Of a stretch of DNA of 64,000 nucleotides, positions 34,659-42,837 are shown one piece after another (within the stretch, counting starts at the first letter, position 1; each line of letters begins with the position of its first letter). The position numbers and the translations under genes were made by a program. Where the stretch lies: positions 9,225 to 73,224 of the forward strand of contig NZ_JAILKR010000116.1 in the NCBI RefSeq assembly GCF_024693525.1, given 5' to 3'. The stretch is from Selenomonas sp. (GTDB lineage: Bacteria > Bacillota_C > Negativicutes > Selenomonadales > Selenomonadaceae). Under the pieces are notes generated by a model. That model did no database searches. It was not told the origin of the DNA and saw only the letters and a program-made list of their open reading frames with translations.

Positions 34659-35369
34659 TTATTTTCCCGTATACCGGTACACTTCAGTCCAATTGCGTCC
34701 ATAAGCGCTGTAATAGTCGATTTCCCCGCCTTGGTCGCCAGTGCGCCAGCTGCCACCACGCGGGTTATTCACGCCACGGGCTTCAACGGTCTTGCCATTG
34801 CCGATATAAATGGCCACATGAGCATCCGGCTTGCAGAGAATATCCCCTCGTTTGAGATTGTCTTTTACTGCCGCCCACGAATAGCGCGTAAAGCCGCCAA
34901 TTCGCTGCATGTCCGGCCAAATCGTATCGGCATCGCCGGTTTCCTGTTGGCCATTATACAAACGGTAAAAATCCGGATTCTTCTGCCAAGCAGCGATAAT
35001 AGGAAAACCCGCATGATCCAGCGCATGATAAACCAGGGACGAACAATCATAGTCCGGGCCCTCCCGCGATCCCGTATAGGGGCAGCTTGCCGTAGCATTT
35101 TCTGCCCCCTGGGAATAGCCATGACGCGGGTCATCCGCAATGGACATCGCCCACTGCACAGCCTTCTCCATATCCGGCTGCTGGCTGGCAGCCTCTGCCC
35201 TTGGCACCTTTATCATGTTCTTGCCAGCTTCTGCTTCGGCCTGCACAATCTTGACGCTTTTTTGCAAGACCTGGTCCGCCGCCTGTTCCTGCACAGCAAA
35301 GATTCCACTCATCGCAATACCGGCCGCCCCCAAAAACAGAGCGCCCAATCCGTACCATCTATTTTTCAT
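34659..35369 (-). CDS. Secreted NlpC/P60-like peptidoglycan peptidase
   Basis: A 236-residue exported protein: an N-terminal signal or anchor (GALFLGAAGIAMSGIFAV), a charged linker to about residue 65, then a cysteine-peptidase domain. The DCSSLVYHAL motif carries the catalytic Cys (about residue 108) and HVAIYIGNGKTVEARG the His. The arrangement resembles the Amidase_5 type found in phage lysins and cell-wall endopeptidases. The start ATG has GAGGGA upstream. It is a single gene between deoR and the nrfA terminator; a role in wall turnover is likely. Confidence 0.8.
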   Translation of the reverse strand: MKNRWYGLGALFLGAAGIAMSGIFAVQEQAADQVLQKSVKIVQAEAEAGKNMIKVPRAEAASQQPDMEKAVQWAMSIADDPRHGYSQGAENATASCPYTGSREGPDYDCSSLVYHALDHAGFPIIAAWQKNPDFYRLYNGQQETGDADTIWPDMQRIGGFTRYSWAAVKDNLKRGDILCKPDAHVAIYIGNGKTVEARGVNNPRGGSWRTGDQGGEIDYYSAYGRNWTEVYRYTGK

Positions 35370-35446
35370 ATCTATCCCTCACTTCCTGATGAAATCTTTT
35401 TACCTATTCCTATATTATATCATATTTCCCTGAAACCTTTCCCAAA

Positions 35447-35486
35447 ACAAAAGCTGTGAAGCATTACAGTGAATACTTCACAGCTC
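35447..35486 (-). terminator. Terminator of nrfHA
   Basis: AGCTGTGAAG / CTTCACAGCT, 14-base loop. On the minus strand TTTTGTTTT follows, 15 bp after the nrfA stop. Confidence 0.88.
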
Positions 35487-35499
35487 TTATTTCTCTATA

Positions 35500-36789
35500 T
35501 TATAAACTTCCCTTTACCACTGCATTTACCTGAGCAATTGCAGTATGTGCCTTATCAATCGAAAGGCCTAGGACACGCAGCTGTTTGTCTGGGTTGTGGA
35601 ATCCCATACTGCTCTCGGCAGCGACAAAATCCCAATACCACTGAGCTTCACGCAACGTTTGGCGTGCTTCTGCCAACTGCTCATCCGTTGCGCCGGCATC
35701 CATAGCGGCCTTGACCGTTTGATGTGCCTTCGCTACCGTCTGGCCAGCAATACGCTGGAGACGGAACGTGTTATCGCCAATCGTCTTGACGCGCTTGGTC
35801 AGCGTCTCTGCACTTTCCTGATGGCATTTCTGGCAAGATTCCTGCGCGGTCAAGAGCGGATTCGTCATCCAATGCAACGTGTATTTTTGCCCATCTTTAC
35901 GCATATACGGCATATGGCAGTCAACGCAGGTAACGCCATTCATCGCGTGGATCGAATCCTGCCAGGTCTCATAATCCGGATGCTGGGCCTTTAGCATCGG
36001 CGTCTTGGAATCCGCATGAATCCAATCCTGCTTGAAGCCGCCAGCATGACCATCCTGGTAATACTGATAAATCTCTTCGGCATCGAACCCATTATCCCAT
36101 GGCTCGACGACACGGCCGTCTTCTTTGGCGAAATAATATTCGTTATGGCACTGACCACAGACATACGCACGCATCTCATTATGCGAAGCTTTGCTGATAT
36201 CTACGCCACGGCGAGCCATAGCTTCGACAAATCCCTGCTGATAAACGCGCAGATCCATTGTCTCAGGATCATGGCAGGTCGAGCAGCCAAACCACTCATC
36301 ATCCTTGATGGGCGCGGCAATCTCATCAAAGGGCTTCGTCGCGAAATCCCAGCCGCTTTCCTTGAAGTAAACATCATACATGTAAGAGCTCTTGCAGACG
36401 ATACAGGAACCCTTCTGTCCTGGGCGGCGCTTCGACTCGAGAATGTCGATACCAGCATAGGTATGGCCGCGATCATCATCATATTGAATCGCAAACTTAT
36501 ATCCCTTGAAGTTCTCGAGTGCCTCCGGCTGTTCCTTCAGATGATCCACCTTATCCGAGCCGCCATAACCGGTCGGCGAAGGATGCATCTCATTGTTCTT
36601 CATGAACGACTCGTATTCGAGCGGATAGGCATTCTTATATCCATCCCTTGTCAATTGCTGATCTTTCGGAATCTTAGCGAGCTTTACGCTGTCATCATTG
36701 GGTGCCGCACCGATGCGAACCACCACAAAGCCAAAGAATACAAGACAAACAGCTGCGATTCCCGCTAATATTTTCTGTAGCTTACTCAA
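35500..36789 (-). CDS. nrfA: Pentaheme cytochrome c nitrite reductase NrfA
   Basis: A 429-residue ammonia-forming nitrite reductase. Five heme sites are seen: the catalytic CxxCK (CIVCK, 129-133) and four CxxCH (169-173, 211-215, 288-292, 319-323). The His of HAMNG near 281 and HWMTNP near 306 fit distal ligands and the active site. A single N-terminal hydrophobic helix (ILAGIAAVCLVFFGFVVV) anchors or exports it. The start is TTG 36789, overlapping the nrfH stop by eight bases, with GGGGGGA seven bases upstream; no ATG occurs before residue 63. Encoded after nrfH. Confidence 0.95.
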   Translation of the reverse strand: MSKLQKILAGIAAVCLVFFGFVVVRIGAAPNDDSVKLAKIPKDQQLTRDGYKNAYPLEYESFMKNNEMHPSPTGYGGSDKVDHLKEQPEALENFKGYKFAIQYDDDRGHTYAGIDILESKRRPGQKGSCIVCKSSYMYDVYFKESGWDFATKPFDEIAAPIKDDEWFGCSTCHDPETMDLRVYQQGFVEAMARRGVDISKASHNEMRAYVCGQCHNEYYFAKEDGRVVEPWDNGFDAEEIYQYYQDGHAGGFKQDWIHADSKTPMLKAQHPDYETWQDSIHAMNGVTCVDCHMPYMRKDGQKYTLHWMTNPLLTAQESCQKCHQESAETLTKRVKTIGDNTFRLQRIAGQTVAKAHQTVKAAMDAGATDEQLAEARQTLREAQWYWDFVAAESSMGFHNPDKQLRVLGLSIDKAHTAIAQVNAVVKGSL

Positions 36790-37270
36790 CTTTTATCCCC
36801 CCTTCGAGATGGTTCGCGCCATGAGCGATACTGCTATGGCATTTCAGGCAGTCAGCACCAGTGTCGAGGTCAACACCGATCTGCGCATGAACATTCTTCA
36901 TGGTATTCTCGTGACAGCGCAAGCAATTCGCATTGACCGTCTTCTTGGCATCCGCCGACAACTTGATGTGAGCCGGATAATCCCGCATCACCTCATGATA
37001 GGTATCTAACATGCCGGTTCTCCCCTTCTCCATCATGTAGATAGCCATGTTATCATGCGGCAAATGACAATCTGTACACTCAAGCTTGCTATGCGTTGAC
37101 TCAGCAAACGTCCACGCTTCCATTTTCATTGCATGACAAGTACCGCAAAATTCCGGGCTGCCCGAAAACGACATCATTGCCGCGCTAAATCCGCAAACTG
37201 CAATACCAAGGACGAATCCCCCCGCCAGACATGCTAATGTATGCTTCTGAATAAGCTGTTTGAAATCCAC
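36782..37270 (-). CDS. nrfH: Tetraheme quinol dehydrogenase NrfH
   Basis: A 162-residue membrane-anchored NapC/NirT-family cytochrome that oxidises menaquinol and donates electrons to NrfA. One N-terminal transmembrane helix (CLAGGFVLGIAVCGFSAAMM) precedes four CxxCH sites: CGTCHAM (42-48, with the Met found at heme 1 of NrfH), CTDCH, CLRCH and CLKCH. The start is GTG 37270 with GAGGAGGGG upstream. First gene of nrfHA, behind a promoter with a GTTGC-N4-GCAAC palindrome. Confidence 0.95.
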   Translation of the reverse strand: MDFKQLIQKHTLACLAGGFVLGIAVCGFSAAMMSFSGSPEFCGTCHAMKMEAWTFAESTHSKLECTDCHLPHDNMAIYMMEKGRTGMLDTYHEVMRDYPAHIKLSADAKKTVNANCLRCHENTMKNVHAQIGVDLDTGADCLKCHSSIAHGANHLEGGIKVE

Positions 37271-37300
37271 TTCCGCTCCCCTCCTCTCACTTCTACGCCC

Positions 37301-37342
37301 ATTATAGCATTTGTCAAAACGATGTGATGTTGCTCACGCAAC
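37301..37342 (-). promoter_or_regulatory. Class II-type promoter of nrfHA with HcpR-like operator
   Basis: TATAAT -10 on the minus strand (37301-37306). The palindrome GTTGC-TCAC-GCAAC (37329-37342) is centred 34.5 nt from the downstream edge of the -10, the same as in the hcp and regulator-ccm promoters. An overlapping TGTGATGTTGCTCACG (37323-37338) looks like an FNR site but is five bases out of register. Confidence 0.75.
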
Positions 37343-37363
37343 CATTTTCAGAATTTTTTACAC

Positions 37364-37403
37364 AAAAAAATTTCCGCTGACTTTATTCCAAAATCAGCGG
37401 AAT
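37364..37403 (-). terminator. Terminator of the regulator-ccm operon
   Basis: TTCCGCTGA / TCAGCGGAA around a 13-base loop; on the minus strand seven T follow. It lies 31 bp after the ccmF stop. Confidence 0.9.
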
Positions 37404-37434
37404 TCCTTTAAGGATTCAATGGGTTCGTAATATT

Positions 37435-39534
37435 TTATCGTTTAGAAGCTAATAAAGTACCGACACACACCAATATACTGCCCAGCCACAACAACCAAAT
37501 GAATGGTTTCACGCTGATGCTGGCGGTAATGGCTTGTTGTGTTTCTGTCTCAAGTGAAGGCAGGATTTCCAGCCGCACCTGCTTTTGGTCTGCCGATACC
37601 CCGGTTAACCGCAAGCGTTTTTTTCCGTCAAAGACATCAACCGGTTGGGACGTTCCCCCATCTGACGTAGCCTGTATCGTCGGTTCGACACGTTCGATCG
37701 TATCGCCATCAGTCACGGCGATAACCGCTTTGACAAGCATCTTGCCACCACCCTGTTCCTCGAGCGTCACACCTTCAAACCGATAGGCAAAGAGATCATC
37801 CATATCCATACGGCCATGTTTCAGGATAAGTTCCTGCCTGCCACTATCCTTCGGTGGCGTCGGCGCAATGTAGATATCGCCACTAATCATCTTGTCGATG
37901 GCTGGCTCGCGAGCCGCATCTTCGCCGTTGGCATGAAGTTTCGTCAAAGCGCGCACCTCACGGCCATCAACGGTATAGATGTAGTATTTCGCCCGCATAT
38001 CACCAGCAAACTCTTGCCCCTTGAAGACAATTTCATGACCATAGAGGGTAACTGGCTCACCAACTGCCAGCTCTTGCGAAGTCGTCTTACTGCCGCTGCC
38101 AGACAAGACAATGGCCAGCAGCGCCAGCCCCAAGCCAGCATGCGCAATCATGCCGCCCAAACCGATTGCCTGCTTGCGCCAGCTCCAAACGGATGCAGCA
38201 ACGCCCATAAGGGCTGCGCCGGCCAGCAAAAGCGGCATAATCTGCTGGATTCCCATCAACCAGGCCAGTGCAGCGCCCAAAAGGAAAAAGACGCCCAACG
38301 GTTTCAGCGGTGCCGCTTTTTGACCGACTCCATAGCGCTGCAGGCTTGCACCAGCGAGGCAAAGCATCAGGACAATCGCCAGCGGCAGCGTCGTGCGGAC
38401 GTAAAAATCCGTATCCACAGCAGCCGGCTTGCCCAAAAGCTGTGTAAGAAGTGGCATCGACATGCCAAGGAAGATGACGGCCGCGATAAAGACCAGCAGC
38501 AAGGCCCCCAGCAACACCAGAAATTCACGGCTGTCATAGGCAGGATACATCTCCCCCTGTGGCAGTTTGCCTGCCCGGACGGTCAACAGCAGCAAACCGC
38601 CGACAAGGACCAGCGCATTGACGACCGCAATCGTCATGCCGATGCTCGTGCCGCTGAATGAATGTACCGAAAAATCCCCCAGAATGCCGCTGCGCGTCAA
38701 AAAGGTGCCATAAAGGACCAGCGAAAAGGCAAAAATCGCCGCCAGATGTACCATCGACAGTGCCGCAGCCCGCACGCGGGCCACGCGCAGCACATGGATG
38801 AAGATACCAGCCACCAGCCAGGGAACGAGCGACGAATTCTCAACGGGATCCCAGCCCCAAAAGCCGCCCCATCCCAGGACCTTATAGGCCCAATAACCAC
38901 CGATGAAGATCCCGGCACCGAGGAAAGCCCATGCTGCCAGCGCCCATCGGCGCGCCGTCTCCAGCCAGGCTTTTGTCGGCTGCCCTTCGATAAGAGCCGC
39001 TGCCGAGCAGGCAAATGGCACCGCCAAAAGCGCGTAGCCAAGGAAGATAATCGGCGGATGGATAGCCATCCACGGGTCCTGCAGCAACGGATTCAGTCCG
39101 ACGCCATTTTCGACCGCAACCTCCTGCAGCAAAAACGGACTCTTGGCCAGCACGAGAATAGTCAAAAGCGTCTGCAAGACCATATACACGCACATGCCGA
39201 CAGCGGACAAACGCTGACGATGACTCAGGACAACACCAGCCGCCGCATGGAACAGCAGCCAGAGCAAAAACGAGCCCTGCTGACCAGCCCAAAAGGCCGA
39301 GAACTTATACATCACCGGCAATTCCGCCGACGAATAGTTTGCCACATAGGCGATTTCAAAGTGATTGCCAAAAATCAAGACCAGCAAATAAATGCTGGCG
39401 CAAAGCGTACCGGCAAACGACAAAATCGTTAGCCAGCGGCCATAATGCTCCATGTGCTCCGTACGCACTGCATAACAAAGAAGGGCACATAAGGCCAACG
39501 CCAGCGTAATCGCTAAAAATATCGTACCAACCAA
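37435..39534 (-). CDS. ccmF: Cytochrome c heme lyase CcmF
   Basis: A 699-residue polytopic membrane protein that joins heme to apocytochrome c. The tryptophan-rich WWD motif reads GWGGFWGWDPVENSSLVPWL; another signature is YSSAELPVMYKFSAFWAGQQGSFLLW. A soluble domain near the C-terminus (VTLYGHEIVFKGQEF) precedes the last helix. I choose TTG 39534, with AAGGAGG nine bases upstream; a longer frame would run 16 residues into the end of ccmE. The gap to ccmE is 17 bp. Last gene of the operon, next to nrfHA, its likely main substrate. Confidence 0.92.
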   Translation of the reverse strand: MVGTIFLAITLALALCALLCYAVRTEHMEHYGRWLTILSFAGTLCASIYLLVLIFGNHFEIAYVANYSSAELPVMYKFSAFWAGQQGSFLLWLLFHAAAGVVLSHRQRLSAVGMCVYMVLQTLLTILVLAKSPFLLQEVAVENGVGLNPLLQDPWMAIHPPIIFLGYALLAVPFACSAAALIEGQPTKAWLETARRWALAAWAFLGAGIFIGGYWAYKVLGWGGFWGWDPVENSSLVPWLVAGIFIHVLRVARVRAAALSMVHLAAIFAFSLVLYGTFLTRSGILGDFSVHSFSGTSIGMTIAVVNALVLVGGLLLLTVRAGKLPQGEMYPAYDSREFLVLLGALLLVFIAAVIFLGMSMPLLTQLLGKPAAVDTDFYVRTTLPLAIVLMLCLAGASLQRYGVGQKAAPLKPLGVFFLLGAALAWLMGIQQIMPLLLAGAALMGVAASVWSWRKQAIGLGGMIAHAGLGLALLAIVLSGSGSKTTSQELAVGEPVTLYGHEIVFKGQEFAGDMRAKYYIYTVDGREVRALTKLHANGEDAAREPAIDKMISGDIYIAPTPPKDSGRQELILKHGRMDMDDLFAYRFEGVTLEEQGGGKMLVKAVIAVTDGDTIERVEPTIQATSDGGTSQPVDVFDGKKRLRLTGVSADQKQVRLEILPSLETETQQAITASISVKPFIWLLWLGSILVCVGTLLASKR

Positions 39535-39551
39535 AAGAAGAAGCCTCCTTT

Positions 39552-39917
39552 TTATTTCTGCTGCTCGTATTTCGACGGGCACTTGATGAGCAGTTTATCG
39601 GACTGGAACGCACCATCCCGATACTTGCCCACGGCGACAATATGATGGGCTTCATCAAATTGATCCGGCTTTGTCCCATGATAACGCACGAGCATATTTT
39701 CCCCCGTGTCCTCATCGAGCAGCGTGAACACAAAGTATTCGCCTTCCATATGCGGAGCCTCAGCTTTTTTGTCCAACAGCCCCTTGACCTGGACGCTGCT
39801 CGTTGCCGTCCGCGCCTCAGCAATGCCGACATACGGCGTGACCGAATCGACGAAGCTATACCCCGCATAGCCGATAAACGCCAGAATCAGTATTCCCAGC
39901 AATATTTTCCGGTTCAT
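39552..39917 (-). CDS. ccmE: Heme chaperone CcmE, Cys-type (CxxxY)
   Basis: A 121-residue periplasmic heme carrier with an N-terminal anchor (ILLGILILAFIGYAGYSF) and an OB-fold body. Instead of the heme-binding His of E. coli CcmE, the C-terminal motif is CPSKY (Cys113, Tyr117), the CxxxY form known from Desulfovibrio and archaea (System I*). There heme is bound through the Cys. The ATG overlaps the ccmC stop by four bases (ATGA). Confidence 0.9.
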   Translation of the reverse strand: MNRKILLGILILAFIGYAGYSFVDSVTPYVGIAEARTATSSVQVKGLLDKKAEAPHMEGEYFVFTLLDEDTGENMLVRYHGTKPDQFDEAHHIVAVGKYRDGAFQSDKLLIKCPSKYEQQK

Positions 39918-40567
39918 GATAACGCCTCCTTATCCCCACGGCCAACGCTCCGCCATACCAGCCAAACATAGAGCAGTGTTGCATCGATAAGCCCTGCCAA
40001 CAGCGTCCCCAGCATTACCGGGTCCATATCGAGCGAACCACTGCCGTTGATGACTGGCGATGGATGCAGCGAAAAATACAGCCGCGGAATGATGAACACC
40101 AGGAATGGTACCGTCAGAAACGAAAACAACGCATAAACTGCTGTCACCCGCGCCCGCCGCCGTGGCTCAGGCATTGCCGCCCGCAGCGTCAAGTAGGCCC
40201 CGTAAATCAGCAGCAATACGAAAATTGTCGTCTGCCGTGGATCCCAGTTCCAATAAGCGCCCCAGGTCAGCTTGGAAAAGATAGCACCACTGAGCGTTGC
40301 CAGCACGACAAATACCAAGCCCAGCTTGGCTGACACCGCACTCAGACGATCCGCTTCCATCTCCTGCCGCCGTAAATACCTTGCGCCCCACCAGGCACTC
40401 ATAAGGAATGCCAGCACCGATACCCACGCCATGGGAATGTGGAAAAATGCGATGCGCACATAGTCTCCCAGCCCCTGCGCCGGTGGTACCACAAAGAAAA
40501 CCAGATATATCAGCACTGCCGTAAGCACGCCAATCAGCCACGGCAGGATTCTAGCCTGTATCACTTT
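39914..40567 (-). CDS. ccmC: Heme-handling protein CcmC
   Basis: A 217-residue membrane protein that presents heme to CcmE. Six helices are likely; the WWD motif is WGAYWNWDPRQTTIFVLLL, and His ligands lie near AFFHIPMAWV and YFSLHPSPV. I start at GTG 40567, which has GGGGAGG six bases upstream; upstream in-frame ATG 40579 lacks a site and would include it. The end overlaps ccmE. No ccmD is present between the two. Confidence 0.92.
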   Translation of the reverse strand, partial: KVIQARILPWLIGVLTAVLIYLVFFVVPPAQGLGDYVRIAFFHIPMAWVSVLAFLMSAWWGARYLRRQEMEADRLSAVSAKLGLVFVVLATLSGAIFSKLTWGAYWNWDPRQTTIFVLLLIYGAYLTLRAAMPEPRRRARVTAVYALFSFLTVPFLVFIIPRLYFSLHPSPVINGSGSLDMDPVMLGTLLAGLIDATLLYVWLVWRSVGRGDKEALS

Positions 40568-40596
40568 TATCCTCCCCATATCATACAATCCGCTAG

Positions 40597-41268
40597 TCAA
40601 TCCTCATACCAAAGATAATCAAATAAAATCGACGCCCCGACGAGCAGAATAAAATCATAAAGTGCCATGCCACCAAGATACGAAACCGTAACTGCTCCCC
40701 CACCGAAGGCCCCTGCCGTCAGCGATATCGCCGGCAAAAACACGGGCAGGATAATTGGCAGCATCAATATCGAAAATAAGCCGCTATGGACACTAGCCCC
40801 GGTAGTCAGCGCCGCAATCAGCGTTCCCGCCGCCGCTATGCCAAAACAGCCCAGCAGCACAGTTCCCAGCAATACCAGCGGTGCGGCCACCGCCACATCC
40901 ATCAACACCAGGAACAACGGGGTTATAAACAAAGCCAGCAGTACCAGCAGGAATAAGGTATAGAGCATCTTTCCCAAGAGCACCGCCTGCGCAGGGCCAA
41001 AAATATGTAAAGTAAGCAACGTTCCTGCGGTATCCTCATCGGCAAACACGCGGTCAGCGCCAGCCATCGCTGCAAAAAACAAGCTGACCCACAAAAGGGC
41101 CGCCAGCAGGCGCGGCTCTACCGCGCCCCCCTGCATCGCCATGCTGACACAGGCCAGCGTCGTAAGCGCGAACATGAACATCGCCGCCCATGCCGCTTTG
41201 AACCGCATTCCTATGGTAAGTTCCTTGCAGAATACGAGCTTAATGCCCCGCCAGATGGATTGCTGCAT
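40597..41268 (-). CDS. ccmB: Heme exporter subunit CcmB
   Basis: A 223-residue membrane subunit of the CcmAB transporter that uses ATP to release holo-CcmE from CcmC. About six hydrophobic segments, with the family stretches FADEDTAGTLLTLHIFGPAQAVLLGKML and TTGASVHSGLFSILMLPIILPVFLP. The start at ATG 41268 has GAGGAGG nine bases upstream and overlaps ccmA by 29 bases. The longer open frame is an artefact of overlap with ccmA. Confidence 0.92.
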   Translation of the reverse strand: MQQSIWRGIKLVFCKELTIGMRFKAAWAAMFMFALTTLACVSMAMQGGAVEPRLLAALLWVSLFFAAMAGADRVFADEDTAGTLLTLHIFGPAQAVLLGKMLYTLFLLVLLALFITPLFLVLMDVAVAAPLVLLGTVLLGCFGIAAAGTLIAALTTGASVHSGLFSILMLPIILPVFLPAISLTAGAFGGGAVTVSYLGGMALYDFILLVGASILFDYLWYED

Positions 41269-41869
41269 CGGCTGCCGCCTCCTCTCGTTCGTCATTGGTC
41301 GCCCATAGCACCAGACGTCCCTCGTCGGCCGCCTGCCGAGCCTCACGCAGCACCAGTTCTCGACCAACTGCATCAAGATTCGCCCCGGGTTCATCGAGCA
41401 GCCAGATATCCGCCTCTGCGGCCAAAAGTGCCGCCAGCTTCAAACGCTGGCGCATGCCGGTCGAAAACTCTCCCGTAACGGTTGTCGCCACGGCCTGATC
41501 CCGCAAACCTACGCGTGCCAGCAGCACCTGAAACTTTATCTCCGTCAGCTCTATGCCCCGAAGCCCCAGCAGGAAAGCGAGATTCTCCCGCGCCGTCAGT
41601 CGTGGATAGAATCTTAGCTCGGGCGTTACCATCGCTAGACGGGTGCGCAGCTCTGCCCGCCGCAGCTCTCGCGCATCCTCCACAACACTTACGCGGCCAG
41701 CCGCTGGCAGCATGAAATGCGCCGCTAACTTCAGCAGCGTCGACTTGCCACTGCCATTCTGTCCGGTCACGGCCGTAATCGTACCGCTTCGCAGCTCGGC
41801 GTTGATGTCCTGAAAGATTGTTCGGCCGTAAAACGACTGGGTAACCGCTTCAAACTTTATCGTTATCAT
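41240..41869 (-). CDS. ccmA: Heme exporter ATP-binding subunit CcmA
   Basis: A 209-residue ABC ATPase. Walker A GQNGSGKST (residues 36-44), signature FSTGMRQRLKLA, Walker B DIWLLDEPGANLD. It powers heme chaperone release in cytochrome c maturation. It starts three bases after the stop of the Crp/Fnr-family regulator gene, with only a weak ribosome-binding site, so translational coupling is likely. Confidence 0.92.
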   Translation of the reverse strand: MITIKFEAVTQSFYGRTIFQDINAELRSGTITAVTGQNGSGKSTLLKLAAHFMLPAAGRVSVVEDARELRRAELRTRLAMVTPELRFYPRLTARENLAFLLGLRGIELTEIKFQVLLARVGLRDQAVATTVTGEFSTGMRQRLKLAALLAAEADIWLLDEPGANLDAVGRELVLREARQAADEGRLVLWATNDEREEAAADAAIHLAGH

Positions 41870-41872
41870 GAT

Positions 41873-42553
41873 TCAACACCCAATCTTATCTTTGTTGAGC
41901 TGCAGCCAGTCCTCACCGACCGTCAGCATGCCCTCAGTCTTCATCGCCGCAATCTCGCGCGTCAAGGCACTGCGGTTGCACTCGATTTCCTTGGCCAATT
42001 GTACGCGTCCCGGCACCTTGACCTGTTCACTCTGATAGCGCCCCTCACGCTGCAAAAGATAGAGAATCAGCCGTTCACGCAAGGTTTTCTGCGATAAGAG
42101 TTCAATTTTTTCCATCATCATGACATTCTTGCGGCAAAACGCTTCTAATAGATTACGCATGACCATGCCATGCGTATGTCCCAGCTTAGGGCCTGCTACC
42201 AAAAGCGACCGATACGACACCCAAAGCACGAGCACATCAGTCAACGCCTCAATCGACGTATTGTTATTGGACTGGAATCGCGGCAGAATTGCTGACGCAC
42301 TGCCCATCATCGCACCACGTTCCAATATGTGGCCAATCGATTCATTGCCAAAGCGATCCTCAGCAATAACCTGAGCCTTTCCCTCAACCATAACCCCTAT
42401 ATTGGCATTGGGCTCATAGGCTTTAAGAATCCGCGTTCCTTTTTCATAACGCTTGACCGCCGCCCCCGTACTCATAATAAAGCGATCTACTTCCTCAGCG
42501 GAAACATCCCGAAACAAGGGCAGTTCCTGTAAATCCAAATGATAGATCTGCAT
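41873..42553 (-). CDS. Crp/Fnr-family regulator of the nitrite/nitrosative group (HcpR-like)
   Basis: A 226-residue Crp/Fnr protein with a beta-barrel sensor domain (YEKGTRILKAYEPNANIGVMVEGKAQVI), a long dimer helix and helix-turn-helix VQLAKEIECNRSALTREIAAMK. The recognition helix differs from the FNR of this window (no ESxxR), so its operator should differ too. It has no FNR-like Cys cluster. I start at ATG 42553 (GGAGGGG upstream). It is cotranscribed with ccmABCEF and lies downstream of hcp. Palindromes of one type precede its own operon, hcp and nrfHA. HcpR-like function (NO or nitrite sensing, possibly by heme) is inferred. Confidence 0.82.
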   Translation of the reverse strand: MQIYHLDLQELPLFRDVSAEEVDRFIMSTGAAVKRYEKGTRILKAYEPNANIGVMVEGKAQVIAEDRFGNESIGHILERGAMMGSASAILPRFQSNNNTSIEALTDVLVLWVSYRSLLVAGPKLGHTHGMVMRNLLEAFCRKNVMMMEKIELLSQKTLRERLILYLLQREGRYQSEQVKVPGRVQLAKEIECNRSALTREIAAMKTEGMLTVGEDWLQLNKDKIGC

Positions 42554-42593
42554 CCAATCCCCTCCAGAAAATCTTCCGTTTTTAACTGGCTTC

Positions 42594-42641
42594 ATTATAT
42601 CATCGAAAGTCACATACATACGTTGCACAAGCAACCTATGT
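42594..42641 (-). promoter_or_regulatory. Autoregulated promoter of the regulator-ccm operon
   Basis: TATAAT on the minus strand (42594-42599) and a long palindrome (42616-42641) with core GTTGC-ACAA-GCAAC and outer arms ACATA/TATGT, one mismatch in 22 paired bases. Its centre is 34.5 nt from the downstream edge of the -10. Confidence 0.78.
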
Positions 42642-42751
42642 CAGGAATATTCGCTTCCCTCCCCCCAACCTCCTGCCTATATATTCATCAATAGCGCCAG
42701 TTGCTACAAACATTTTTTCATCCTCTCCCCATAACGCTCATCCATTCAGTC

Positions 42752-42792
42752 AAAAAAAAGCTCATCGGCACTTTCCTTAGCCAATGAGCTTT
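42752..42792 (-). terminator. Terminator of hcp
   Basis: AAAGCTCAT/ATGAGCTTT with an 18-base loop; eight T follow on the minus strand. It lies 46 bp after the hcp stop. Confidence 0.87.
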
Positions 42793-42837
42793 CTCTTTAT
42801 TTTTTTATCGCAAATTTATCGCTAATGAAGCTGGGAA

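Noticed and set aside
37323..37338. FNR site TGTGATGTTGCTCACG before nrfH
   Set aside because: It resembles TGTGA-N6-TCACA, but its centre is five bases out of register with the -10, while the overlapping GTTGC-N4-GCAAC fits exactly. Dual control is not excluded.
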